A stretch of DNA of 64,000 nt, from the NCBI RefSeq assembly GCF_035013165.1, contig NZ_JAYGJQ010000001.1, positions 1,860,001-1,924,000 on the forward strand, given 5' to 3'. Below the pieces are notes generated by a model, which ran no database searches, had not been told where the DNA came from, and worked only from the letters and a program-made list of their open reading frames with translations. Position 1 is the first letter of the stretch, and each line of letters opens with the position of its first letter. Below, in pieces: positions 33,627 to 42,867 of this stretch. This stretch comes from Bacteriovorax sp. PP10 (GTDB taxonomy: Bacteria > Bdellovibrionota > Bacteriovoracia > Bacteriovoracales > Bacteriovoracaceae). The position numbers were made by a program, and so were the translations under genes.

Positions 33627-35047
33627 CTGGCCATATCTTCTTTGTAATGGGCAGCATACTGCATATCTACACCCATGATGTGGCTGATAAGCCAGTTTCG
33701 TAAAAAAGAAATGAGTTTTTGATCATCAAGGGTGCCGTTTTCAATTTGTTCGCCATATTTTGCCACCTGATCTAGTAACTTTTCATGGATTTTTTTATGA
33801 GATGAAAATTGCGGATAATGAATAGACTGCATGAATTTTTCTTCGTGAGAAAAATGCTCACGCGTATAGGCCGCCAGATCTTTGAAGGCATTAAAAAGAG
33901 TGATCTTATTTTTCTTCTCATATTGAGATTCAAGATTCACAACCAAGAAGTTGATTTTATCAACCAGAATTTTATGTTCGTCATCCATCGTATTTACACC
34001 TAGCATGTATTTCTCACTCCAGATGAACTGCTGCAGTCTAATTTTCTTATTTTTATCTTTTGGCAGAAGAAACTTCATGTCTTCTGTAATCCTGATTAGT
34101 TGTTTTGCCTGAGCTGCAAACGAGTGGGCGTGTTCTGTCGATTGGCTAGCAACCAGCCTGTTTCTATCAGCAACTTCCTGAAGATTACCAATCGCGTGAT
34201 CGAGCTGTTCAACACCAATTGACTGCTCGTTGGTCGCGGTTGATATTTCTTTTACCATCGAAGTAATTTCAGTGATTTTATCGTTAATAGAAGAGAATAT
34301 TGTTTCACAACTTTTTGCCTGAGTATAACCGGCCTCGCTTCTAATCGCCGTGGCACTAGTTAAGTCTTCAACTTTCTTTTTTGTGGCCTCTAATGCTTGA
34401 TTAACTGAAGTTACACTTCTATCAACAATCTGTGCAATTTCAAGAGAAGAATTACCACTTACCTGAGCAAGTTTTCCAATCTCTTCCGCAACGACTGCGA
34501 ACCCTTTTCCATGCTCTCCAGCACGTGCAGCTTCAACTGAGGCATTAAATGAAAGGAGCTTGGTTTGAAAAACAATTTCATTGATCAACTTGGTTTTATC
34601 AGCAATTTCCTGAATTACTAAAAGAGCATTAGATAACTCACTGATGCTTTCTTGCATTTGATTTTTAAAATGTTCGCTGCCTTCTTTAATTTCTAAGCTC
34701 GAAGTAACCATATTTTGAACGATGTTTTTTCCTTCATTTGCCATATTTTGCAGATGAACTGCATTCTCGCTTAATTCTTTAGCATTATCGCTGGTTCTCA
34801 TGATCATTGAATTGATTTCATGACTTGCTGAGACCGTCGAGTTTAATGTATCAAGCTGCTCTTGCGATGAAGATAAAAGATCAGTGCTTACAGTGCTAAC
34901 TTGCTCCGCTGAGCCGGTTAAATCAAAACTAATCGTTGTTACATCATCAAGATTGAGCTGCATTTTTTTGCGCTCTTTAATGAATTTAAAACAAAAGAAG
35001 AGTCCTATTATAAAAAAAATAATCAGGACCGTCAGGAGAATATGCAT
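33623..35047 (-). CDS. Chemoreceptor with C-terminal bacteriohaemerythrin
   Basis: The 474-residue protein has a single N-terminal membrane helix (about 3-22), no periplasmic domain, a coiled-coil signalling domain with [20 protein letters not shown], and a haemerythrin domain from about 345. All ligand positions of the di-iron site are present: [26 protein letters not shown] and [13 protein letters not shown]. Haemerythrin chemoreceptors such as DcrH bind oxygen, so this is a candidate intracellular aerotaxis receptor. The signalling core is nearly identical to that of the convergent receptor at 31938, which suggests the two share one CheA/CheW array. Confidence 0.92.
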   Translation of the reverse strand: MHILLTVLIIFFIIGLFFCFKFIKERKKMQLNLDDVTTISFDLTGSAEQVSTVSTDLLSSSQEQLDTLNSTVSASHEINSMIMRTSDNAKELSENAVHLQNMANEGKNIVQNMVTSSLEIKEGSEHFKNQMQESISELSNALLVIQEIADKTKLINEIVFQTKLLSFNASVEAARAGEHGKGFAVVAEEIGKLAQVSGNSSLEIAQIVDRSVTSVNQALEATKKKVEDLTSATAIRSEAGYTQAKSCETIFSSINDKITEITSMVKEISTATNEQSIGVEQLDHAIGNLQEVADRNRLVASQSTEHAHSFAAQAKQLIRITEDMKFLLPKDKNKKIRLQQFIWSEKYMLGVNTMDDEHKILVDKINFLVVNLESQYEKKNKITLFNAFKDLAAYTREHFSHEEKFMQSIHYPQFSSHKKIHEKLLDQVAKYGEQIENGTLDDQKLISFLRNWLISHIMGVDMQYAAHYKEDMAS

Positions 35048-35162
35048 AGGGAAAATCCTTGTTAGTCATTAGCAATTTTGCTTAATTATCGTCTACAAAA
35101 TCAAGTTCTGTAGAAGAGAATAACAAATGTGATTATTATCATGTTTTTGGAGGTGTCGAGTA

Positions 35163-37166
35163 TTATACTTTAGAGCAATTTTTTGCCGCCAGAAGAGAGG
35201 ATTCAATAATTTCTTTGTACTTGTCCGGGGTCATTCTCCTGTCTTTTAAAAGCTCAAGAAATTTTATTCTGCCTTTTTCTCCGACTTGAGCAAGACGTAG
35301 TAAAAACATATCCAATTTCTCTGCTCCACTAATTCCAATGGCCGTCACAATTTCCTTAAGACGGGCCGCAACTTGAGTGTCCCCAATGTATTTTAAAATT
35401 TTTGTTGCCGCATTTAATTCAGTCGCAGTGGCCTTTCCTGATTTTAAAATATTAAATACACTTCCCACATTGACCAGGTTTAGTCCCATACTGGCCATCG
35501 AAAGTCCGGCCAACATTCTTGCTTCTTTAAAATCGACTAAAGCATTTTTAGCTTCCGTTAAAGCAGTGGCATCAGAGTTTTTTGTCAGGTAGGCCGATTC
35601 AAGCTGATCCATTTCTTTGTAGTGATCAAGGGAGCGTTTAGAATTGTAACCAAGACTGACGAGTTCAACCGCACTTCCTGCAAGAGCAGAGTAACCTAAA
35701 ATAGAGGCACCAGCAGTTCCGGCAGCAACACCTGCGGTAAGAGATCCCGTGACGAGGTAAGCACCAGCAACGGCCCCTACACCGGTTAATACCAAGGCCC
35801 CACCGATCACTGCACTTCCAATCATAAAGTATTTATCCATATTGGCATCGTCGATATCGTCTTTATTGATTTTATTGATTGAATCACACATAAGGCCTGC
35901 GTACTGTGGTTGGTGAAGCAGGACTTGCCCGGCAGCAAAAGGATTAATTCTGACCAGGTTTGAAATATCATCGTCATCGGATTTGATAATGTCTTTTCTA
36001 AGTGTGGCCTGATTCGCAATCGTTAAGGTATCACGTGCCTGATCCATCATTTTGCCTTCGGCCTCTTTGATTGATTTAGTCACATCTTCGAGTTTAATTT
36101 TTTTGTGAGGAGTGAATTGAAACTGAGAGGATTTTTTATCTTTGCTGGTTTCATCACTGTTAAAACGCTTGATCGAGCCCGAACGATCTTTCATGGTGCT
36201 TGTTAACAACAGGGCACCGGCATCTCTGGAAACTTCCTGAGTGTACTGATTGATATAGTTATCAAATTCCTTTTTTGCCTTTTCGTCTGAGAGGTTGGCA
36301 GAGTCATAAATATATCCGACATCTTTTTTAACTTCGACCTTTGCAAGTGTGTTATTTAATCGGTCAATAGAAGCATTAAGTGTGGATACTGCGGCTTCAG
36401 GAGACATTTTGTCAGAAGCTTTTTGATTTTTAGAAAATTCTATCAGTTCTTTTTTTAGTTCTGATTTAAGTAGCGGATCCATTTTCTGACAGACATCCGT
36501 ATAAACCATCTGCGCCTTTGGAGTCTGTGATTTTCTCACACAAACATCATTGATTAATCCATCCAGCTCACTTGAAGAAAGACTTCCTGAACTCATAAAC
36601 TCAGGATTAAATTTCTGTCTAAAACCCAGGAGGGACTTCGCGGTATTGGCCATAATCTTTTTGCTTAAAAGGTTTTGAAAATCCGGTTTCACCATTTTTT
36701 TCATGGCCTTCGCTACGTTATTATTGAAGTCCTCGTAAGACTTAAAAGCAGCAACGTTGGGAGGAAGACAAGGTGAGGCATCAAGATCAGACATGCCTTG
36801 AAAGCTCGATTGTAAAATGCGATCTTGCAGTTTTCTTTTTGCGTTTTTGTCTTTAACACATTTCTCAAAATGATCTTTGATCGCCAGATAATTTGTTAAA
36901 AGTTCTTGATGCTTTTTTAATTCAATGCCATCCGGAGAGTTTAAAAAACTTTTATTTTTTGGATCGCTCATCAGTTTATAAGTCGCATCGGCAAGTTCTT
37001 TTCCATGCTTCTCAATTAACTCCATACTGCCCACACCAATTTTTATGTCACGATGTTGAATAAGCAGATCGGAGAGGGGATTTTGTAATCCGGACGCAGC
37101 AAATCCCTCAAGCGGAAAGGCGAGATTAAAACAGAGAATAATTATAAGAAGTTGCCTCTGTAACAT
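35163..37166 (-). CDS. Large exported protein of unknown family
   Basis: The 667-residue protein has a signal peptide (about 1-23, FPLEGFAA-SGL), a helical charged region (about 30-400), then a Gly/Ala/Val-rich hydrophobic stretch at about 435-490 (VIGGALVLTGVGAVAGAYLV followed by a second segment) that could form a membrane hairpin, and a helical C-terminus. Four or more Cys are scattered (EKCVKD, SPCLPP, NDVCVRK, TDVCQKM, LMCDS, KNCSK). The ATG at 37166 with AGGAAG upstream is preferred over a start 19 codons earlier, which would bury the signal peptide. I cannot name the family. The hydrophobic hairpin resembles those of membrane-active exported proteins, but that is only a resemblance. 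Confidence 0.7.
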   Translation of the reverse strand: MLQRQLLIIILCFNLAFPLEGFAASGLQNPLSDLLIQHRDIKIGVGSMELIEKHGKELADATYKLMSDPKNKSFLNSPDGIELKKHQELLTNYLAIKDHFEKCVKDKNAKRKLQDRILQSSFQGMSDLDASPCLPPNVAAFKSYEDFNNNVAKAMKKMVKPDFQNLLSKKIMANTAKSLLGFRQKFNPEFMSSGSLSSSELDGLINDVCVRKSQTPKAQMVYTDVCQKMDPLLKSELKKELIEFSKNQKASDKMSPEAAVSTLNASIDRLNNTLAKVEVKKDVGYIYDSANLSDEKAKKEFDNYINQYTQEVSRDAGALLLTSTMKDRSGSIKRFNSDETSKDKKSSQFQFTPHKKIKLEDVTKSIKEAEGKMMDQARDTLTIANQATLRKDIIKSDDDDISNLVRINPFAAGQVLLHQPQYAGLMCDSINKINKDDIDDANMDKYFMIGSAVIGGALVLTGVGAVAGAYLVTGSLTAGVAAGTAGASILGYSALAGSAVELVSLGYNSKRSLDHYKEMDQLESAYLTKNSDATALTEAKNALVDFKEARMLAGLSMASMGLNLVNVGSVFNILKSGKATATELNAATKILKYIGDTQVAARLKEIVTAIGISGAEKLDMFLLRLAQVGEKGRIKFLELLKDRRMTPDKYKEIIESSLLAAKNCSKV

Positions 37167-37225
37167 ACGTCTTCCTCTTCGGTTTATTTCTTGAATTCCT
37201 CGAGGGCAGATGCTATAAATCACTC

Positions 37226-38968
37226 ATGAGCGAAACACCAAAAAAACCTTATAAAAACGATCCTTTAACCCTTCTTATGAAAGAGTCCGATGCCTATAAT
37301 CATCTGGACCAAATTGAAAAGTACGTCGAAGGTTCAAGTGACCTTTCGGTTTTACCTGTTCAACCAGTCTACCTGGCCCTAAGGAAATTACCTTTAGAGA
37401 AGGTGGCCGAGTACCTTCCTAAGTTTTCAAAAGAGCAACGCGAAGTCTTTATGGACATCGACTTGTGGCAAAAAGATGAAATTGATATTGAGCATTTCAC
37501 TTTCTGGTTACAAGCATATTCCTTGGTCGAGTCGGATGAAGTTAAGCTGGACTTTGTAACGAGTGAGCAATTTCTATTATTCTTAAAAAGCAGATTCAAT
37601 GTCTGGACCTTCGATGCAGAAGATCCAAACTATCCTGATCATGACAATTATTTTTTAACTGACGACAACATGCTGCTACTGGAGTTTGATGAAAACTTTC
37701 CGTACGTCGATGAAGCAAGAGCGCTTATCCGCCATTTATATTTTGAACTTGGTGTTGAAAACGCTTACACATTTTTATTCAAGATGGTTTCTGATTCTTT
37801 CTTGATTCTTCAAGAAGAGCAGTACCAGTTTAGAAAAGAGCGCATGCGCGATTTTGGTTTTGTCGATTATATGGACGCTCTGGAAACAGAAAATCCATTT
37901 ATCAATATTGATTTCTTAAATCTTTTCATCAGAAAGAAAACTCCTGCGACTGGTGGGATTGATGAAGTCTCGAAGAATCAAAACCTGCACAACTCATCTT
38001 TGGTTGCTTTCAAGGATCACTTTAAAAAAGTTATCGATGAGCTTTTATTAGTCTCTGATCAAAAACGTGCAGACTTCCTGCAGTTTAACTTTGTTCGTTT
38101 AATTAACGCCCGTCTTGAGTCACAAGGGTCTTTGAAAAAAGGATCTATTGCGATGACAAGAACAGGAGCACAGACGAAGAATCTAGTTCTTCTGGGATTT
38201 AATTACATTAAGTCGACTGACCTTCTAGAGTCAGCTCCGGCCGAAGGGATTTTTACACTATTTAGTTTCAGCGACCTTTATAAAATTGGAAACTCTCTGA
38301 TTAAGTTCAACCTGAAAGACTTGAAAAAAGCATTAAGTGCTAATGAGTTTGAAGGGGATAGAGAAACGTTCCTGGGCGATTACTGGAATGACTTTTTAGA
38401 TAATGCTTTCGATGCTCCAACGAAGTTTCATTCTCCGAAAGATGATTCAGCGAAAACTATTATTGAATATGAAGAATACCAGATGTGGACTTACAAAACG
38501 AAGACATTGATTCAATTGCTTCCTTTTGCTAAAAAGTTTTATGAAACACTGGACGCTCTTAAAAAAGATAACCGTTTAATGGATAGTTATTATTTAAACT
38601 ACACTGTGGATGATATCGATTTCGAAGCTCTACTGTTAAGTAACTTTGCAAACTTCTACTTAAGCTCTTTCAGTGAAACAAACTCACATGTTCCCAATGG
38701 TAAACTTGGGTTAACTGTGGATGAATATAAAACTTTTTCTCAAGGGATCATCTCGAGCGAAGAAGGGAAGTTTGTGTTAACTCCGGAGCTATTTAAAAAG
38801 ATCCAGAAGTTTACTGAGAGTTATGGCCTGAATCAGGTTTTTGATTTTAATAATTACTTACAGGATTTATTAAAGTCACAACTGGAAGGTTATGACTTAG
38901 ATCATATGGAAGAAGACGAGTTCAAGCACATTGGTGGACCGATTATTCTGAACATGAAAAAACACTAA
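37226..38968 (+). CDS. DUF6178 family protein
   Basis: The 580-residue cytoplasmic protein shows the DUF6178 layout seen in Bdellovibrionota and deltaproteobacterial groups: VYLALRKLPLEKVAEYLPKF, FMDIDLWQKDEID, FWLQAY, an acidic LTDDNMLLLEFDE segment and the long helix EEQYQFRKERMRDFGFVDYM. The remainder is helical without recognisable catalytic motifs. Function is unknown. The start lies 59 nt from the divergent exported-protein gene and has no clear ribosome site. Its stop overlaps the convergent small gene by 4 nt. Confidence 0.72.
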   Translation: MSETPKKPYKNDPLTLLMKESDAYNHLDQIEKYVEGSSDLSVLPVQPVYLALRKLPLEKVAEYLPKFSKEQREVFMDIDLWQKDEIDIEHFTFWLQAYSLVESDEVKLDFVTSEQFLLFLKSRFNVWTFDAEDPNYPDHDNYFLTDDNMLLLEFDENFPYVDEARALIRHLYFELGVENAYTFLFKMVSDSFLILQEEQYQFRKERMRDFGFVDYMDALETENPFINIDFLNLFIRKKTPATGGIDEVSKNQNLHNSSLVAFKDHFKKVIDELLLVSDQKRADFLQFNFVRLINARLESQGSLKKGSIAMTRTGAQTKNLVLLGFNYIKSTDLLESAPAEGIFTLFSFSDLYKIGNSLIKFNLKDLKKALSANEFEGDRETFLGDYWNDFLDNAFDAPTKFHSPKDDSAKTIIEYEEYQMWTYKTKTLIQLLPFAKKFYETLDALKKDNRLMDSYYLNYTVDDIDFEALLLSNFANFYLSSFSETNSHVPNGKLGLTVDEYKTFSQGIISSEEGKFVLTPELFKKIQKFTESYGLNQVFDFNNYLQDLLKSQLEGYDLDHMEEDEFKHIGGPIILNMKKH

Positions 38969-39345
38969 GCAAAATGCGAATTCATTAATTGAGCAAGATT
39001 CTTCTGCAAAGGAGAGTCTAGCTTGATTAAGTCTCCCGATAATTTCTCTTTTAAAACTTTCTTTCTATCCATCTGAACCAAAATCAACTTCTCTGTTTGA
39101 GAAAAATTCATAATCAGCGGAATCTTTTTTGTAAGAAAGATTTCCAGTGCACTTAAACGTGAATTTTCCTGTTCTAAGAAATGCTGAAGTTCGTATTGTT
39201 CACCGACTTTGGCCGTGTCGCGGTCTTTTCTTTCGTGTTCTTTGTACTCTTCACTTTTCACATAGTCTTCAAAGACATCTTCAAAGCCTTTAAGGCCTTC
39301 AAAAACTTCTTTAGAGACATTGGTCGTTCCGATTTTTTTACTCAT
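38965..39345 (-). CDS. Hypothetical cytoplasmic protein (126 residues)
   Basis: A charged, mostly helical protein with a probable coiled coil at about 20-80 (FEDYVKSEEYKEHERKDRDT) and no Cys, signal or membrane segment. It starts 3 nt after the stop of the 170-residue gene upstream, so the two form a small operon. No family is recognised. Confidence 0.6.
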   Translation of the reverse strand: MSKKIGTTNVSKEVFEGLKGFEDVFEDYVKSEEYKEHERKDRDTAKVGEQYELQHFLEQENSRLSALEIFLTKKIPLIMNFSQTEKLILVQMDRKKVLKEKLSGDLIKLDSPLQKNLAQLMNSHFA

Positions 39346-39348
39346 CTA

Positions 39349-39861
39349 TTAGGCCCTTTCTTTCGTTTTAGTTTTTGGTTTATCGTAGAAAGCAGAGTTG
39401 AGCACTTCTAAAAAATGCAGCTCTTTAGTTTCAGAATACAGTCTTCTTTGAGTGTCAGAGGAGTCTCTTAGCTCCTGGATGATTTTATAAAGCTGAAGGT
39501 TTTTAATTTTATCCACTTTAAGGGAAAGCTTGTTTAGGAGCTGCAGCTCTTTGTTGTTAGGACGTTTGACTTTTTTAAAGTAGTGTTCCGGCAAATCTTT
39601 CACTGATCTCACAGTTGGGAAAAGTGTTCTGACAGTTTTTGTAGTGATGATATAAAGCGGGTAAGGGAAGCGTGGATGCAAGGCCGCTTCGAGAATCACT
39701 TGCTCGAGGTTAATGATGGCATTTTCCAGGTCTGCACCAGTGTAATTTGTAAGATTGATATAGCAGGGAACCTTCCCGATGCGGGAGTCTTCCACTACTA
39801 ATTGTATATCTGAAAGAGCAGCTCCCTTTAGGAGTATTTCTTCAAAAATTGGGATTTTCAT
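39349..39861 (-). CDS. Hypothetical cytoplasmic protein (170 residues)
   Basis: A mixed alpha/beta N-terminal half (LSDIQLVVEDSRIGKVPCYI, YPLYIITTKTVRTLFPT) and a helical Lys-rich C-terminus (ELQLLNKLSLKVDKIKNLQL). No signal or membrane segment is visible. It is divergent from the gene at 39951 across a 90-nt spacer and is followed after 3 nt by the 126-residue gene. I do not recognise it. Confidence 0.6.
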   Translation of the reverse strand: MKIPIFEEILLKGAALSDIQLVVEDSRIGKVPCYINLTNYTGADLENAIINLEQVILEAALHPRFPYPLYIITTKTVRTLFPTVRSVKDLPEHYFKKVKRPNNKELQLLNKLSLKVDKIKNLQLYKIIQELRDSSDTQRRLYSETKELHFLEVLNSAFYDKPKTKTKERA

Positions 39862-39950
39862 GCGCCATCCATTTCGTTATTGAGACAAGTTCTACTTCAG
39901 TATAAACTAAGTGAAAGTGATCTCCAATTGATGGCAATTTTAAGGGCAAC

Positions 39951-40646
39951 ATGATCAATTTTCCCTACATCTCGCTTCCCGAGTATTATACTCGATTATT
40001 AGTGAGCAATATTCAAAACAGCACTCAGGTAAATAACAACCTGGAGATGTACATCAATGAGAACAAAGAGCTCAATGCTATCGTCAAAAAGATCTTCCGC
40101 GATATTGATCCCGATGGATTTTTAGGAAAGATTCTTTCGATCTCTGGATGGAATGGCATCAGAAACCGTCTGGCCGCTGTGTTCTTAGAGCACGCGATGA
40201 CAGGCAAGTTTCCAGAGATGGCCAACTTGAACCTTGTGACAGACTTAGTGTCTGTCGAAAATAAACTCCGTCACTTTACTCCCGCAGGAGGAAACCGCGC
40301 TTTTCTTCTGGCGTTTTATGCCAAGATGTCACTGATTCATATCAAGATGAAGAGTGATTCAAGAGAGCTGACTCCGCTGATTATTAAAGACGAGCATATC
40401 GAGTTCATGAAGCTTTCAAAAGCGAAGTCAGTTCGTATTGACTGGCTGATGTTACAGCTGATTCAGTTCGAGCAATTTTTAGGACAAGAAAGGCTTTATG
40501 GCCTTTTAAAAAATGAAACAAGATACGCCTCACTTTTTTCTCTACTATCAAGAGACGAACAAACCCAGATGATGAACAACTTCCTGGCGTATGGCGCTTC
40601 GATCAACGATCCCGAAATTTTCACCAGTGATGTCTCAACTCAATAG
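39951..40646 (+). CDS. Hypothetical protein preceding cpaF-like gene
   Basis: The 231-residue helical protein starts MINFPYISLPEYYTRLLVSN and has no membrane or signal segment. It ends 8 nt before the CpaF-like ATPase start, so it is very likely its operon partner. No known adaptor family is recognised. It may fill the role of the missing N-terminal domain of the ATPase or of a regulator, which is inference from adjacency only. Confidence 0.6.
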   Translation: MINFPYISLPEYYTRLLVSNIQNSTQVNNNLEMYINENKELNAIVKKIFRDIDPDGFLGKILSISGWNGIRNRLAAVFLEHAMTGKFPEMANLNLVTDLVSVENKLRHFTPAGGNRAFLLAFYAKMSLIHIKMKSDSRELTPLIIKDEHIEFMKLSKAKSVRIDWLMLQLIQFEQFLGQERLYGLLKNETRYASLFSLLSRDEQTQMMNNFLAYGASINDPEIFTSDVSTQ

Positions 40647-40654
40647 GAATTTTT

Positions 40655-41689
40655 ATGAGTAACAGTATTTGGAATTTACTTAATGACCTTAGTAAAAAAA
40701 ATGGCATTACAGAAATTCTCATCAATGGCCCTAAGAGTGTATTCGTTGAAAGAGGCGGAGAGTTCATTCAGTTAAATGCGAATATCCCGGCCAGCGATAT
40801 CAAATTATTCATTAAAGAAGTTGCAGACCTCAATCATAAGCACTGTGATAACGATAATCCGATCATGGATGGAACTCTTCCGGATGGGTCGCGTATCAAT
40901 ATCATCAATGAGCCTTTCGTTAACGGAAGCCCAGCGATCTCCATTAGAAAATACTTAAAATTCATTTCTAGTTTTGAAAACAATCCGACAGTATTTGGAT
41001 TAACTCCTCACTGGATTGATTTCTTAAAGGCCATTATGGCCTCGAGATTAAATGTGGTTGTTTCAGGTGGAACAGGAGTTGGTAAAACAACTTTTTTAAA
41101 CCTGATGATCAATGAAATTTCTAAACAAGAACGAGTGATTGCCATTGAAGACACGCCTGAACTTTCGATCAATATGCCGAACGTGGTTCGTTTAGAGTCC
41201 GGTGCAAAAGCAATGCAATCAAAGTCAGCTCTTTCAACCAGAGACCTGGTGAAAAATACTTTGAGAATGAGACCTGACCGAATCATCATCGGTGAGACTC
41301 GTGGAGGAGAGTTGTTTGATTTACTTCAAGCAATGAACACAGGACACGATGGAAGTATGACCAGCGTTCACGCCAGTAGTGGTGGTGAGTGCCTCTCTAG
41401 AATGGAGACATTGTTTTTACTTTCAGGTATAGAGATCCCTTTGAATGTTGTAAGAAGACAAATGACTTCTGCGATTCAATTTATTATTCAACTTGGACGA
41501 GACAAAGAAGGCAATCGAGTTATAAACGAAATTATCGAAATATGCGGGATGGAAGGTAATACAATGCTTATTCAACCTATAGCAGTCAGAGAAGAAGGCT
41601 TCCTTGAGTTCAAAGGTATTGTTCCTAAGAACATGGAAAAACTTCATCGCATTGGTGGACTTCCACTGAATTTTTTTGAAAACATGTAG
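40655..41689 (+). CDS. CpaF/VirB11-type secretion ATPase
   Basis: The 344-residue ATPase has an N-terminal domain with GITEILINGPKSVFVERGGE and DGSRINIINEPFVNGSPAIS, then Walker A SGGTGVGKTTFL, the Asp box AIEDTPELSI, Walker B RPDRIIIGETRGGELFDLLQ and the His box HDGSMTSVHASS. It drives assembly of a Tad-type pilus or a type IV-like system. It is shorter than typical CpaF (430-480), lacking the N-terminal helical bundle. No other tad, flp or vir genes lie in the window, so its partners must be elsewhere or it has an unusual role. Confidence 0.88.
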   Translation: MSNSIWNLLNDLSKKNGITEILINGPKSVFVERGGEFIQLNANIPASDIKLFIKEVADLNHKHCDNDNPIMDGTLPDGSRINIINEPFVNGSPAISIRKYLKFISSFENNPTVFGLTPHWIDFLKAIMASRLNVVVSGGTGVGKTTFLNLMINEISKQERVIAIEDTPELSINMPNVVRLESGAKAMQSKSALSTRDLVKNTLRMRPDRIIIGETRGGELFDLLQAMNTGHDGSMTSVHASSGGECLSRMETLFLLSGIEIPLNVVRRQMTSAIQFIIQLGRDKEGNRVINEIIEICGMEGNTMLIQPIAVREEGFLEFKGIVPKNMEKLHRIGGLPLNFFENM

Positions 41690-41778
41690 TCCTTTTTTAT
41701 TGGTGAGATAATTTTACCGATTTGATAGAACAAAGATGCGACGTATACTAAAGTATGTAGTTTTAGTAGGAGCTCTTA

Positions 41779-42138
41779 ATGTCTTCGATCGTAAAAATGG
41801 GTACAGCGCTTTATTTAAAAGTTAGTGTTTCTTTGCAACGTGAAGACATGGATCGTCTCGAAGAGATCTACAAAGAATTTCAAAGAAGCGGGGATGAATC
41901 CTTCGTATTTGATTTTTCAGATCTAAGATCAGTAAGTGAAAAGGCCTGCTACTTATTGGCCTCTATTCAAGAAGTCGCTCGCAGTAAAGGCAAAGTTTAC
42001 GTCCTTACACCAAAGACGGTAGTGCTCGACCAGCTACTCGAATTAAAAATTATTAAAATTTCTGAAGTTTATGAAAACCGAGCGCTTATTGCTCAGGCCA
42101 TGAAAAGCAAAGTGAAAGGAAATATCCCGGAACTTTAA
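41779..42138 (+). CDS. STAS-domain protein
   Basis: The 119-residue protein has the STAS fold: an N-terminal strand GTALYLKVSVS, central FVFDFSDLRSVSEKACYLLA in the place of the usual D-SG phospho-site, and KVYVLTPKTVVLDQLLELKI. The conserved phospho-Ser and Gly are not obvious (SEKA instead of SSG), so it may act by binding without phosphorylation. AGGAGCTCTTA precedes the ATG. It is 89 nt from the CpaF-like gene and could belong to that operon or act alone. Confidence 0.8.
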   Translation: MSSIVKMGTALYLKVSVSLQREDMDRLEEIYKEFQRSGDESFVFDFSDLRSVSEKACYLLASIQEVARSKGKVYVLTPKTVVLDQLLELKIIKISEVYENRALIAQAMKSKVKGNIPEL

Positions 42139-42140
42139 GC

Positions 42141-42824
42141 TTAGTAGAAGTCTTGAGTAGTGAATCCTTTTATAATGGCCACACCCGCACTTGTACCTAA
42201 TCTTGTCGCTCCAGCGGCCAGCATTTTTTTAGCTGTTTCAAGATCTTTAATTCCACCACTTGCTTTGATTTCAACAGTTGTCGAAACACTTTCTTTCATT
42301 AAAGTGATATCTTCAATCGTTGCCCCACCACCATTAAAGCCGGTAGATGTTTTAACAAACTTTGCCCCTGCTTTTTCGGCAAGCTGACAAGCGACAACTT
42401 TTTCTTCGTCAGTTAAAAGTGACGTTTCGATGATCACTTTAACCACTTTTCCTTCAGCTGCGGCCACGACATCACGGATATCTTCTTCAACTAATAATAT
42501 TTTTTGTGATTTTAGCGCACCGATATTGATCACCATATCGATTTCATCAGCACCATCTTTTATGGCATGAGCAGTCTCAAACGCTTTAGTGGCGCTAGAA
42601 TTGGCCCCAAGAGGAAAACCGACCACTGTACAGACCTGAACCCCAGAACCTTTTAAAAGCTCTGCACAGGTCGCTACATAAGAAGGATTTACACAGACCG
42701 AGAAAAAGCGGTAGGTTTTTGCTTCTTCAATCAGATTATGGATCTGAGTGATGGTAGCGTCTGGCTTCAAAAGAGTGTGATCAATGCTTCTCGCAATTTT
42801 CTCTTCAACAGTTGCCGTTTCCAT
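42141..42824 (-). CDS. deoC: Deoxyribose-phosphate aldolase
   Basis: The 227-residue class I aldolase cleaves 2-deoxyribose-5-phosphate to acetaldehyde and glyceraldehyde-3-phosphate in nucleoside salvage. Family marks are [11 protein letters not shown] near the start, [24 protein letters not shown], the Schiff-base Lys in [15 protein letters not shown] and VEIKASGGI with the second Lys. Length is normal. The stop is 2 nt from the convergent STAS gene. The start region lies 43 nt from the kinase gene on the other strand. Confidence 0.95.
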   Translation of the reverse strand: METATVEEKIARSIDHTLLKPDATITQIHNLIEEAKTYRFFSVCVNPSYVATCAELLKGSGVQVCTVVGFPLGANSSATKAFETAHAIKDGADEIDMVINIGALKSQKILLVEEDIRDVVAAAEGKVVKVIIETSLLTDEEKVVACQLAEKAGAKFVKTSTGFNGGGATIEDITLMKESVSTTVEIKASGGIKDLETAKKMLAAGATRLGTSAGVAIIKGFTTQDFY

Positions 42825-42867
42825 AGTGCTCCTTTACAAATTCAGTGTATTTCACAACACTTCTAGT

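Noticed and set aside
42784-42867. Longer start of the sensor kinase at 42784
   Set aside because: It would overlap the divergent deoC start and add hydrophobic residues ahead of a normal first membrane helix.
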